From positions 1,426,001 to 1,490,000 of the forward strand of contig NC_092663.1 in the NCBI RefSeq assembly GCF_032118995.1: a stretch of DNA of 64,000 nt, given 5' to 3'. The notes below the pieces were generated by a model. That model was not told where the DNA came from and searched no databases. It saw only the letters and a list, made by a program, of their open reading frames with translations. Made by a program: the position numbers and the translations under genes. This document shows, piece by piece, positions 20,301 through 29,939 of the stretch. Source of the DNA: Asterias amurensis (lineage: Eukaryota; Echinodermata; Asteroidea; Forcipulatida; Asteriidae). Positions within the stretch are counted from its first letter, which is position 1. The number at the start of each line of letters is the position of its first letter.

Positions 20301-23300
20301 AATGTAGGACTAACCGTTTCAAAAACAGTTGCATCCCCTCCCTAGTTGAGCTGCTCAATCACCAATAATTGTTCTGGCCTGTAGATAACTTGTTTTCATT
20401 GTGTAAATATTTGTATTGTACATGTACATACTTCAGTTTTTAAATTTTATATTCACATCTACTCTATTTTTATAATCTCGTAATAATTGTATATTTGCTG
20501 GTTTTTGATGTTTGAATGTATTTTTATATTGTAAACCTAAACACAATTCAGCCTTTTGGCTGCTACGTTTGTTTTTTAATAAACCAATAATAATAATAAT
20601 AATAAAAATAACAACTATCAACACAGGTAAACGACCCCTGTACACACTTATCGCAAGGAGAAGGGGTTCACCCCGGTGTGTCTGGCAGTTCGACTAGTGT
20701 TTCTGGTTCATGTGCTAAGCATTCTTGTTTACAGTTTTCCTAGGCTTCTGAGCTACAGTGATTAAGAGTAACTATAAATATGAATAGTAAACTTGCGGGT
20801 ACAACCATGTGTAAAAACTCTTTTGAGGGAGTGTTGGCTCTGAAAAGAACCGGTTTGGTCCCAACGTTTGGAACAGTATACTCTGCTTGTCGTCAGGAGA
20901 AACGTTGGTACCAAACCGGCTCTATCAGTGCCAACACTCCCTCAAAATAGTTTTTACACATGGTTGTACCCGTAAGTTTACTTGTCATATTTATAGTTAC
21001 TCTTATTCCCCACACCATGCAAAGCTTCAAACACCATTTACTTTAGTTCACTTTGCGGCCTCCTTGGTTTTATTACCAGAAATATATTATATTCATAAAG
21101 AACACTTAAATCTAATGTTCCTTTTAAATGTTTTTAGGAGACACCAAGGACCAGAAGAAGGTCTTCACAACGGAAGTATATGAAGAGGATGACATTGAGA
21201 CCATCGACCTCAGAGAAGAGAAGATTAATATTGATGTAAGTTAGATTTCAAGATGTGTGGATGTTGTCTTGAGACTTGTCACCACTCACCACCCCGCCAA
21301 ACTATCACCCCGAGACAAAATATCACCCGACAAGTTATCGCCCGCCGAGATACCGGCCACTAAAATATCACCCCAATACCCATGTCATTTCATTCAAACT
21401 CCTTCAACTGACATACATATCCCTCAACCAGCACCCCCCCCCCCCCCCCCTCCAAGAACTCCTTTTATACCAACCTCGTTATACCCTCCGTTCCACAGCT
21501 CTTTCATGATACCTGCCACAGACCTGGTCCCAATCTCATGGCTCTGCTTACCGCCGAATTCTGCGCTTTCAATCACCATTCTCTACTTACTGTAAAAGTG
21601 GTGAAGTTCTGTGCTAGCTTTGTTAGGTAAGCATGCAAAAATTCCCTGCTAAAATACGCTTGACAGAAGTGCGGAATTCCCAACTTCAGAAAAATGCTAA
21701 TCGAAGAAGTGACATTAGTCGAGCAACCAAGAGGAAAAATAATCATTGAAGAAATCAATCAATCCCTGAGCTCCACTAAGATTACCGACCAATCAAATTC
21801 ATCCTTACTGATGGATGATGAAGACCCCGACGACCAATCACATCCTTTGATTCAAGAAACCAACCCATCAAAGTCAGACTTAATGGACCAATCAGAAGAT
21901 GTGGAATCAATGACATCATCATCAGGAGCATCCAATAAGATTCCTTTGATTCAAGAAATATTTGAATCTAACAAGACGAAAGCCGAAGCACCGAGTCTCA
22001 TCGATGAGCTCAAGAAATTTGGAACCAGAATTCCAAACAGCTGGGAGGTCCTCGAGAACGAGAAGAAAAGAAAAGAGCAGGAAGAATCCGACAAAAGCAA
22101 AGGTACGATAAGTTTCATTTTTTTGTAGATTTTTTGTCTACTTGTTTCTTAAAGGCACTGCAGTTGATTTCACGAAACGCTTGGATTAATCCTATCTCGA
22201 GTTAGGACGTGTAACACGAAACGCTTGGATTAATCCTATCTCGAGTTAGGACGAGTAACACGAAACGCTTGGATTAATCCTATCTCGAGTTAGGACGAGT
22301 AACACGAAACGCTTGGATTAATCCTATCTCGAGTTAGGACGAGTAACATGAAACGCTTGGATTAATCCTATCTCGAGTTAGGACGAGTAACATGAAACGC
22401 TTGGATTAATCCTATCTCGAGTTAGGACGAGTAACACGAAACGCTTGGATTAATCCTATCTCGAGTTAGGACGAGTAACATGAAACGCTTGGATTAATCC
22501 TATCTCAAGTTAGGACGAGTAACATGAAACGCTTGGATTAATCCTATCTCGAGTTAGGACGAGTAACACGAAACGCTTGGATTAATCCTATCTCGAGTTA
22601 GGACGAGTAACATGAAACGCTTGGATTAATCCTATCTCAAGTTAGGACGAGTAACACGAAACGCTTGGATTAATCCTATCTCGAGTTAGGACGAGTAACA
22701 CGAAACGCTTGGATTAATCCTATCTCGAGTTAGGACGAGTAACATGAAACGCTTGGATTAATCCTATCTCAAGTTAGGACGAGTAACACGAAACGCTTGG
22801 ATTAATCCTATCTCGAGTTAGGACGAGTAACATGAAACGCTTGGATTAATCCTATCTCGAGTTAGGACGAGTAACACGAAACGCTTGGATTAATCCTATC
22901 TCAAGTTAGGACGAGTAACATGAAACGCTTGGATTAATCCTATCTCAAGTTAGGACGAGTAACATGAAACGCTTGGATTAATCCTATCTCGAGTTAGGAC
23001 GAGTAACACGAAACGCTTGGATTAATCCTATCTCGAGTTAGGACGAGTAACACGAAACGCTTGGATTAATCCTATCTCGAGTTAGGACGAGTAACACGAA
23101 ACGCTTGGATTAATCCTATCTCGAGTTAGGACGAGTAACACGAAACGCTTGGATTAATCCTATCTCGAGTTAGGACGAGTAACATGAAACGCTTGGATTA
23201 ATCCTATCTCGAGTTAGGACGAGTAACATGAAACGCTTGGATTAATCCTATCTCGAGTTAGGATGAGTAACACGAAACGCTTGGATTAATCCTATCTCGA

Positions 23301-24629
23301 GTTAGGACGAGTAACACGAAACGCTTGGATTAATCCTATCTCGAGTTAGGACGAGTAACACGAAACGCTTGGATTAATCCTATCTCGAGTTAGGACGAGT
23401 AACACGAAACGCTTGGATTAATCCTATCTCGAGTTAGGACGAGTAACATGAAACGCTTGGATTAATCCTATCTCAAGTTAGGACGAGTAACATGAAACGC
23501 TTGGATTAATCCTATCTCGAGTTAGGACGAGTAACATGAAACGCTTGGATTAATCCTATCTCAAGTTAGGACGAGTAACTCAGGAGTAACTTGTCCTAAC
23601 TTTGGATAGGTTCACTGCGTCCTATCGTCTATTGATGTGGAATGTAACTTGTCCTAAGTCCTAAGATTAATCCATAGTTAGGAAGAGTTTGGTGAAATCG
23701 GCGGCTGGCCACGTTCTGTAATTACTCAAAATATTGTAAGCATAGAAAGTTACCGAGCAATAGAGCTGTTGGCAGTATAAAACATTGTGAGAAAATACTC
23801 CCTCTGCAAGAAACATAATTTTTGAGAAAGAGGTTATTTCTCACTAAAATATTTGAATCTGAGAAAGGCTTTAGGCCTGATGCCTTTCTCAGTCACAGGA
23901 AAGCACATTTAAGTGGTCTTAGAAATAAAGATAAATGATAATGACATGATTTGAGTTGTCTTAAGGGAAGGTATATATTTGGTAGTTACTCTTAAAATTG
24001 ATGGCAATACAAACTTTTGGTTAGAAGCCTACGGCAGCTTTTGATAGTACAAAACATTTTGAGAAACACTTCAATAATGCGGTCATGTAAAAACAGTTTT
24101 TATGCCACAAAATGCGAACCATTACAGCAGTAACCCTTTTCAGACTGTGCATTCTTGTAAGATCATTTCCTCTTTCCGTGGACATATTCGCCCAGGTTTT
24201 TTGGAAATATCTCAAAAACGCTACCACCATTTGAAATTAAGTTTTCATAGGTTATTTTATTGAGTATACCGAAAAACAAAATACTTGCCCTTCAACACTA
24301 GCTTGTACAGGGGTCGATTTCACAAAGAGTTAGGACTAGTCCTAACTTAGGACTAGTCCTAGAAGATATACAAATTGCATGGATAGTCCTAAGTTAGGAA
24401 GAGTAACTGGTCCTAACTCGAGATAAGACTAGTCCTAACTCTTTGTGAAATCCACCCCAGGAGTGTCAAACGATAATACATTATATTGTGAACTCGCTTG
24501 ATTTACTTGTGTTCCTTAAATTTTAATTTTTATTCTTGTTTTCCAGCAGAGAAGACCACCGAGGAGAAGATATGGGAGCTAGCGGCAAACGCTGGATCAA
24601 CCTTAGATCGACCTGATCCTCCACAGTGA
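16218..24629 (+). CDS. DNAAF1: Dynein axonemal assembly factor 1 (LRRC50), 3' eight exons
   Basis: DNAAF1 is a cytoplasmic leucine-rich-repeat protein needed to preassemble axonemal dynein arms in motile cilia. Exons with consensus junctions and matching phases: 16218-16384, 17442-17516, 18601-18665, 18971-19056, 19586-19777, 21138-21235, 21667-22102 and 24547-24629 (TGA at 24627). In order they encode the last repeats ([30 protein letters not shown]), the cap (RVLNLMGN), the diagnostic [20 protein letters not shown], a charged coiled-coil-like stretch ([22 protein letters not shown]) and an acidic low-complexity tail ending [18 protein letters not shown]. The first repeats and the start codon are not visible upstream, so the gene is partial here or its 5' exons lie beyond position 1. 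The fourth exon's end and donor are duplicated in frame (19017-19154), and the last acceptor is a NAGNAG pair (CAGCAG at 24544-24549). Confidence 0.9.
16390..16705 (+). mobile_element. LINE 3' tail fragment in DNAAF1 intron
   Basis: Encodes a decayed LINE ORF2 C-terminus ([17 protein letters not shown]) and ends with an (ATT)n tail near 16680-16700. It begins only a few bases after the splice donor at 16385. Confidence 0.75.
16868..17430 (+). mobile_element. LINE 3' fragment flanked by duplicated intron sequence
   Basis: From about 16970 to 17222 a frame encodes a LINE C-terminus ([42 protein letters not shown]), then a short 3' region and an (ATT)n tail (17284-17316). Segments of about 105 bp on either side (16868-16972 and 17325-17430, both with GGTGCTACTGCAAAC and GCAAAGTTTCAAACCCTAC) are near-copies, far longer than a normal target duplication. 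A related segment lies at 39220-39370. Confidence 0.75.
17560..17748 (-). repeat. SINE with Leu(CAA)-like tRNA head
   Basis: Read on the minus strand: a box A-like start near 17740, anticodon-loop word ACTCAAG, a class II variable arm (TCTGTAATTTACAGA) and box B GGGTTCGAATCC. The acceptor ends do not pair, and a SINE-like body continues to about 17560. Confidence 0.6.
17774..17965. mobile_element. MITE, family C (TAAAGCC ends), copy 2
   Basis: TAAAGCCTGGTTCATACTTC at the left and GTAGTATGAACTGGGCTTT at the right are inverse copies. Same family as 12726-12904. Confidence 0.8.
17992..18143. mobile_element. Palindromic MITE, family D (ACTAGTCCTAA), copy 1
   Basis: GATTTCACAAAGAGTTA and TAACTCTTTGTGAAATCCAC are inverse ends; inside, GGACTAGTCCTAA words repeat in both orientations. 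A second copy lies at 24310-24459. Confidence 0.8.
18215..18386. mobile_element. Palindromic MITE related to family D
   Basis: CAGCTGTTGATTTCAC and GTTTCATGAAATCAGCTG are inverse ends. The inside holds TAGGATTATTCTTAGGACT against AAGATAGGATTAATCCTAG. Its right half resembles the unit of the array at 22171-23580. Confidence 0.65.
19017..19154 (+). repeat. 69-bp tandem duplication of an exon end plus splice donor in DNAAF1
   Basis: The segment starting ATTAACAACGAAAGAGC at 19017, covering the last 40 bp of the fourth visible exon, its GTAAGG donor and following intron, is repeated at 19086 with four or so changes. Both donors (19057 and 19126) are intact and the 69-bp offset is a multiple of three with no stop between. 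Use of the second donor would add 23 residues. Confidence 0.85.
19862..20690 (+). repeat. tRNA-derived SINE split by a LINE insertion
   Basis: The head (GTGGCCGAAATGTTAAGAGC with box B-like GTGGGTTCAGG) and body (GTGACACGTGTGTC, CTTCGGATGGGAC) run to about 20025. The rest of the body (ACACTTATCGCAAGGAGAAG, GGGTTCACCCCGGTGTG) resumes at about 20628. The gap is filled by the LINE fragment at 20027-20610. Confidence 0.75.
20027..20610 (+). mobile_element. LINE 3' fragment, same family as 49733-52188
   Basis: Encodes [20 protein letters not shown], then [20 protein letters not shown] and RNNNLRNS, the same C-terminal blocks as the larger element. It ends with AATAAACC and an (AAT)n tail (20588-20604). 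It is 5' truncated and lies inside a SINE. Confidence 0.8.
20757..21025. mobile_element. Foldback element with about 115-bp arms
   Basis: The left arm (GTAAACTTGCGGGTACAACC, TTTTGAGGGAGTGTTGGCTC) is inversely repeated by the right arm (GTGCCAACACTCCCTC, GGTTGTACCCGTAAGTTTAC). A half copy lies at 18815-18920. Confidence 0.75.
22161..23702. repeat. 44-bp minisatellite (about 32 units) inside a family D-like MITE
   Basis: The array at about 22171-23580 has an exact 44-bp period; unit words are CGAAACGCTTGGATTAATCC, TATCTCGAGTTAGGACGAG and TAACA. The outer ends, TTGATTTCACGAAACG at the left and TTTGGTGAAATCG at the right, are inverse copies, and the right flank (GTCCTAAGTCCTAAGATTAATCC) is the opposite arm. 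One arm of an MITE was thus amplified. Nearly all differences between units are CG to TG or CG to CA. It sits in the last DNAAF1 intron. Confidence 0.9.
23715..24245. repeat. Remnants of TTAA MITE family B
   Basis: TAATTACTCAAAATATTGTA, AGTATAAAACATTGTGAGAA and a second weaker set (23985-24090) match inner blocks of family B. The ends are decayed. Confidence 0.5.
24310..24459. mobile_element. Palindromic MITE, family D, copy 2
   Basis: GATTTCACAAAGAGTTAGGA and TCCTAACTCTTTGTGAAATC are inverse ends. Closely similar to 17992-18143, about 80 bp before the last DNAAF1 exon. Confidence 0.85.
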
Positions 24630-24879
24630 TGCGTTATCATGGTAACAGGTACCTACTTAATAGCATCTTCATCGGATAGTTGGTGTCCGGTTGTGAATGG
24701 TGCGGCCAGAGATGTGGTTGGTACCCGCTGTCACCTTGCTAAACATGGATGGATTTAATATTCGTGTGAAAAAACTGTGACAGTTTGTTGCTGTTTTCTC
24801 CGCAAGTAGACACTGTATTAAGCTGAGACTTTCACTGGTGACTTCTATTGTATCTTACTTGATAATTGACTTTATGCGC

Positions 24880-25033
24880 ATGACGTCATTTCAGTAGGGC
24901 GCCCTCACCTAGAGGTTAAAAGGAGGTTGCTTATTGGCCACTACTGTGCGCCACGCAAACAAATCTGTGTGTTTTGATTGTTTTGTCACCGTTTTACATC
25001 TAAGATGGCGGCTGCATGGCATCAATGCATAAG
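24880..25033 (+). promoter_or_regulatory. Candidate promoter and first exon downstream of DNAAF1
   Basis: Within the DNAAF1 3' region lie TGACGTCA (24880-24887), an inverted CCAAT box in TTATTGGCCA (24930-24939) and AAGATGGCGGC (25003-25013). The ATG at 25006 reads MAAAWHQCI and is followed by AAG/GTATTT, a possible donor at 25034. No second exon was found, so it may simply be 3' UTR. Confidence 0.25.
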
Positions 25034-25107
25034 GTATTTTGTGCTTGTAAGTCAGCATGACACTGACGACTGACTAAAACCAAATCAACCCAACATTTAA
25101 GAAATCA

Positions 25108-25113
25108 AATAAA
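25108..25113 (+). terminator. Candidate polyadenylation signal for DNAAF1
   Basis: AATAAA lies about 480 bp after the DNAAF1 stop. The cleavage site cannot be told from sequence. Confidence 0.4.
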
Positions 25114-25190
25114 CGGCCGAATGACAGAGGTAATCTATACTGTTCTTTTTCAATGAGTTGAAATTGGCAAATACTGGCCCGATGATGTAC

Positions 25191-25439
25191 TAGGGAGGTT
25201 TCGCACGTGAATGGAGACGCATACGCATACGTTTAGCTATCTGTAACCTAATGTGTAGCAAGCAGGATATCAGTGTCCACTGCACGTATCTGTATCTGTT
25301 CGGTCCTGCACACAAACTCCACTATCGGGATATCAATGGTGCAGGCGTGTAGAGCAGATAGTGAGTAGCGTATGGCGTCATAATGATGCGATTCCGTCGC
25401 ACAAACCGTATCTGTTCCCATGCATGTAAAACCTCCCTA
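25191..25439. mobile_element. MITE with TAGGGAGGTTT ends
   Basis: TAGGGAGGTTTCGCACGTG at the left and CATGTAAAACCTCCCTA at the right are inverse ends; the inner part holds GATATCAGTGTCCACTGCAC against CGGGATATCAATGGTGCAG. Non-coding. Confidence 0.75.
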
Positions 25440-25915
25440 ATGTCGATTTATTTGATCTGTTACAGTCCCAAAAATTAAAATCTATTTACCTTTTTGATAA
25501 TTTTGGTATCCTGTATTGAACTTCCAGTATCATTCCGTCCACTTTTGTATATATTGTAATTAAAAAGCATTGATAGAAACAGTAACAAAACTCTAATTAA
25601 CTGAGTTCATGTTTGGGGTTTTGAAATATTTAAAATGTATAAGATAATATGTTTTTAAGACTTAATGGTGCTGTGTTTTTAAAAACCGGTTTGTAAAAAC
25701 TAAAGTTTTGTCAAAGTTATGAACTTGAAGCCACGGTAACATTATGAGATCAAGTTTAATGTCTTCTCTGACCCCCAAATATACCTTTGTATTATATCGT
25801 GTAAAATTTATAATCCAATCATTTTTGATAGGGTTCGTTGTTTTTTGCGCGATTATCTTTAAGATTTTCTGTATATTTGTTGATTCTGATCGATACAACT
25901 TGAGACAACGACCTG
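25440..25915. other. No gene seen
   Basis: AT-rich; the open frames on both strands are short and unrecognised. Confidence 0.45.
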
Positions 25916-26113
25916 GGCCCAATTTCAAAGAGCTGCTTAAAGCTTGCACAAAAAGTAGCTAAGCACAACAAAGTCATACTTACCAGAACAGGGTTACCAG
26001 CCAAACTACCGTGTCAATTGTACAATTTGTGACTGGTATCCTGCTGATTTATGCTAAGCAGAAGTTTTTTTAGCAATATTTTCTGCTTAAACAGCTTTAT
26101 GAAATTGGGTCCT
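25916..26113. repeat. GGGCCC interspersed repeat, near-complete copy
   Basis: Starts GGGCCCAATTTCAAAGAGCT, holds AGCTAAGCACAACA, GGGTTACCAGCC, GACTGGTATCCTGCTGA and ends AACAGCTTTATGAAATTGGG. About 198 bp with imperfectly complementary ends; the best reference copy in this window. Confidence 0.8.
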
Positions 26114-26129
26114 GGTCCACCCTTGTGTC

Positions 26130-26612
26130 TAGTGGTTAGACTGCATTCAGGACTTGCTTTCCACAAGGTTATGGGTTCGAATCCTACTAAGCTAACTGTA
26201 GTTCAGTGGTAGGACTGCAGGACTTGCAATCACAAGGTTGTAGGTTTGAATCCTACCAAGCTAACCTTGGTCCAGTGGTTAGACTGCAGGACTTGCAATC
26301 ACAAGGATGTGGGTTCCAATCCTACCAAGCTAACCATGGCCCAGTGGTTGGAATGCAGGACTTGCAATCACAAGGTTGTAGGTTCGAATCCTACCAAGCT
26401 AACCGTGGCCCAGTGGTTGGAATGCAGGACTTGCAATCACAAGGTTGTAGGTTCGAATCCTACCAAGCTAACTGTGGTTCAGTGGTTAGACTGCAGGACT
26501 TGCAATCACAAGGTTGTAGGTTCAAATCCTACCAAGCTAACTGTTGTTCACTGGTAATACTGGAGGAGTTGCAATCACATGGTTCTGGGTTCGAATCCTA
26601 CCAAGCTAAATG
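26130..26612 (+). repeat. Tandem array of seven tRNA-like units (about 64 bp each)
   Basis: Each unit carries a box A-like TGGCCCAGTGGTTGGAATGC, the word GGACTTGCAATCACAAGG and a T-arm with box B (GTAGGTTCGAATCCTACC), then AAGCTAAC joining the next unit. The T-arm pairs perfectly, but the anticodon arm is short and there is no acceptor stem. A related fragment lies at 39640-39700. Confidence 0.85.
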
Positions 26613-26777
26613 CTGATTTCACAATGATTTATAAGTACTGTATTGTCGATCTTCTACACGGTCAACAAAAATCCTCCAACCAATGTTTACAGTTTTAACA
26701 GTGTACGTAGTTACTGAATCACAAACACATGAGATTTCTGTTTTTAATTTTAAAAGAGGTCTTTTACATCTTATACT

Positions 26778-27012
26778 GGGTGCGTTCGATTAGCTTCCCT
26801 GGGTTGACCCCGGTCTGGCCTTGTTACGTTCGAATATTGGTGTCATTCCAGGGGCTCACCCGGGTCAGCCCCCAGTGCCCTGCTTGTGGGACTGGCCCGA
26901 GGTGCATGACGTCACCACGAGAGGGCGATTGTGAACATTCGATTAGCTCTTGTCAGGGGCTCACCCTAATGAGCACTGCAGGGTCGACCCGGGAAACTAA
27001 TCGAATACATCC
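26778..27012. mobile_element. MITE with GGGTGCGTTCGATTAGC ends
   Basis: GGGTGCGTTCGATTAGCTTC and GTTGACCC at the left are inversely matched by GGTCGACCCGGGAAACTAAT and CGAATACATCC at the right. Ends of this type are common for hAT-like MITEs, but no clear 8-bp target duplication was seen. Confidence 0.65.
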
Positions 27013-27410
27013 ATTCTAGCAACTTGTGCCCACTCATTGACCAATATTATTTAGCTGCTTCATGGGCAATTAATTGAGCTTGTGTGCTTTCCATTATATA
27101 ACTGGAATAAGCATGCTAACCTTCTTGCACTAAGCTGGCTGCCTAATTGTATCGGTGAAATATGTTTACCCTTAAAAGCACGGGACACATTTGGAGTAAA
27201 TTTCTCAAAATAATTGTTAGCATAAAAATGTATTTGGTAGCAAGCAATGGAAAGCTGTTGCTAGTATGAAAATGAGTAAAATAATTTGAGAGGGGGGGGT
27301 GGAACATTATGGGAGAAGTGACCAATAGAGTTAAACATTTGAGGTGTGCATGAAACAACAAAGTTTTAAAGTGTTCAGGTTTTATCAATGGAACTGCTGT
27401 AGCGACTGCC
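27013..27410. other. No gene seen; weak family B words
   Basis: Mixed sequence with a short G-run (27290-27300). Words such as CTCAAAATAATTGTTAGCAT at 27205 suggest a decayed family B MITE. Confidence 0.4.
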
Positions 27411-27575
27411 CATGCTCAAGTACACTAAGTAGCTAAGCATCTTGAAAAAAAAATCACAGAACACAGTTGCTAGCAAAAATACCATCTGTGACTGGTGTCA
27501 TGTTCATTTGTGCTTAATAGCTGGAAATTGTTAAGCAATGTTCTCTGCTTAAAACAGCTCTGAAATGCGGCACAA
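27411..27575. repeat. GGGCCC interspersed repeat, decayed copy
   Basis: Contains GTGACTGGTGTCATGTTCAT, GTGCTTAATAGC, TCTGCTTAAAACAGCTCTG. The ends are lost. Confidence 0.5.
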
Positions 27576-27763
27576 TTATCGGGACTGAGAGTGCAACCTT
27601 TGGTCTAGGCCTGACAAAAATATTGATATTACTTTCCATTGTTTTGTAAAGGCAGCCCAGCCTACAAACTTTGCTTTAATTGGCCATACCTCCATACAAA
27701 TTTCAGTCTTGTAAAATCATATAGTTTGTATTTGTATATTGTGTTTGTATGGAAATAAATGTT

Positions 27764-27764
27764 G

Positions 27765-27798
<34 letters not shown>
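27764..27798. repeat. (TTGA)n microsatellite
   Basis: About eight TTGA repeats. Confidence 0.9.
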
Positions 27799-27922
27799 CC
27801 CAAGCAGTATGTAAAGGGCGAATAAAAAGAAACTCCAGTTTTGCCGTCTTTAAATGAACTTTAAATTGTCTTATTTTTGTCTTCTGAAAGCGAGGTTGGG
27901 GGACGTTTTTATTTCTTTGTCT

Positions 27923-28067
27923 ATTTATATTAAGGCAAAACTGCAAGGCTTAATCTTGATAGATTTTGAGTAAAAACAAAAATCAAGGTTCATCCTTGTG
28001 TTCAAAGCCTTGCAGGTTTTGACCGAAATTCAAATTAATGGTAAGTCTTGCAATTTCTACGAAAACA
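27923..28067 (+). repeat. Left arm of a distant inverted repeat
   Basis: AGATTTTGAGTAAAAA, CCTTGTGTTCAAAGCCTTGC and TTTTGACCGAAATTCAAAT are found in reverse complement at 34395-34555, 6.3 kb away. Confidence 0.65.
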
Positions 28068-28074
28068 AAGTTAG

Positions 28075-28860
28075 CCTGGAATAAATCAAATTTTGGAACA
28101 ATAGGATGGGTCTTATTCATTTTAATCCTGATTTTAAACGTCGTTATAGCCATCGGAGACGACTAAAACCAAGATTTTCTTGCTCCTCGTCCTAATAAGA
28201 TGGGTCTCAAATATTAATTTGAGTCCTGATTTTAAACCGTCGTACTATCCGAATTAAGTCATTATCTCAAAAAGTAGCCATCAGAGACGACTAAAACCAA
28301 GATTTTCTTGCTCCTCGCCCTCTATTACACCTAGGTATGAAATTTCAGGCGATTTGGAAAACAAAAATATCGGCCGATTTTTGAAAAAACGACAAGGGGG
28401 TAGGGTAAGCTTGACGTTTTTTCACCCTCGGAAATCTTTTCTCTCCGATTTGCTTCAAAATTTAACCGAAGGAAGTTCTTCATGTGTAAAAGACAGTCTG
28501 CAAGTTACAGGTTGCTGGAACACTAGGATGGGTCTCAAATATTCATTTTAATCTGGATTTTAAACCGTCGTACTATCCGAATTAAGGCATTATCTCAAAA
28601 AGTAGCCATCGTAGACGACTAAAACCAAGATTTCCTTGCTCCTCGCCCTCTATTACACCTATATGTGTAATTTCAGGCGATTTGGAAAACAAAAATTTCG
28701 GCCGATTTTTGAAAAAACGACAAGGGGGTAAGCTTGACGTTTTTTCAACCTCGGAAACCTTTTCGCTTCGATTTGCTTCAAAATTTAACCAAAGGAAGTT
28801 CTTCATGTGTAAAAGACAGTCTCCAAGTTGCAGGTTGCTGGAACAATAGGATGGGTCTAA
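28075..28860. repeat. Tandem repeat of about 325 bp (two full units plus a part)
   Basis: Units start near GGATGGGTCTCAAAT (28197 and 28528) and share TTTTAAACCGTCGTACTATC, GACGACTAAAACCAAGAT, AGGCGATTTGGAAAACAAAA and AACCAAAGGAAGTTCTTCAT. Related fragments occur at 33090-33300 and 34555-34700, so this is also an interspersed family. Confidence 0.8.
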
Positions 28861-29939
28861 GTTATTAATTTTAATCTCTCTTTTGAGACACTCCTTTATC
28901 TATCAAGAGGTAACCAAGATATTGGGACAAGAAAACGGATAGTCGGGTACCCTATAGTTGGTCTTATACCAATGCTTCGTACCCAGCAATATGCCGCGTA
29001 CACGTGTTTTCGAAATGGTCTCCAAGCATGCAGTTGACACTGGCTGTCTCCGTGGACGATATTTAGAGCATTTCGACGTGATTTTAATCTACAGGGAACT
29101 GTTCAGGCAAGACTAATGTATACTTGTTTATTCTGATTCAATAATAAGTCTTCAAATCCTCTAAGAATACTGGAATTAGCAATGTCGATGATTTATGTTT
29201 CTATTAGCTATCATCACTACGTTTATACTAGAATTTTGTTTTCCAAATCGCCTGAAATTTCACATAAATTATAATGGTATGCTTTGTATGGTCGTCGTTA
29301 TATCCGAACTAACACGTTGGGCGATGGTGCGTTAATATCGCTCCCTATAATTCTGTCATTTAGTAAAGGTTGTTGTTTTCTCGTTGGTTATTCAGGGATT
29401 TCTCTTATTTTATTTAACTAATCACTGCAGACGTGTACATGTATATAGCCTATTTTACATCCATGTTTCGGTAATATTGTTAACGTTTGTATTATTTACA
29501 CAATCACACAATTATATACACTCGACGTTTTAACTATTGTAATGATTTAAATAAAATTGTGTACCCGCTGTTATCGCTGCTTAAATTTGTACGAGTCAAT
29601 TTGTCTGTTTTATTTGTCTGTAGAAACTCGAGTATTAAACACTAAATAACAAAATACATAAAGAAGAATCCGTGCAGTGCCTTACAGTCAATTACTTAGA
29701 TTATCAAGAAAATTCTGAATTTGTTACATAATTAAAATAAAGTATTGTTTTGTTGACCACATAACGCCCTCAGCTTGGATATGCCCCCGCTCGATTTTCA
29801 CCACTTTTAGATACTTTTTTTCAATCGCTGATATTTTTATCAGTTAAATATTCTCGTTTAAGTCCCGTGCATTTTATTTATCCCAAACACAGTCGAATTA
29901 ATGTGCATGCTTCAACTCTGTTGTACCCAGTCCAAATCT
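28861..29939. other. No gene seen
   Basis: AT-rich spacer. AGTCGGGTACCC (28937) recurs as AGTCGGGTACC at 34020. No coding frame is supported. Confidence 0.45.

Noticed and set aside
21257-21595. Proline-rich open frames after the DNAAF1 exon at 21138-21235
   Set aside because: Intronic C-rich low-complexity sequence with no splice support; the next exon begins at 21667 in frame.
26246-26557. Open frames of about 100 codons in the 26.1-kb array
   Set aside because: They are repeat peptides from the tandem tRNA-like units.
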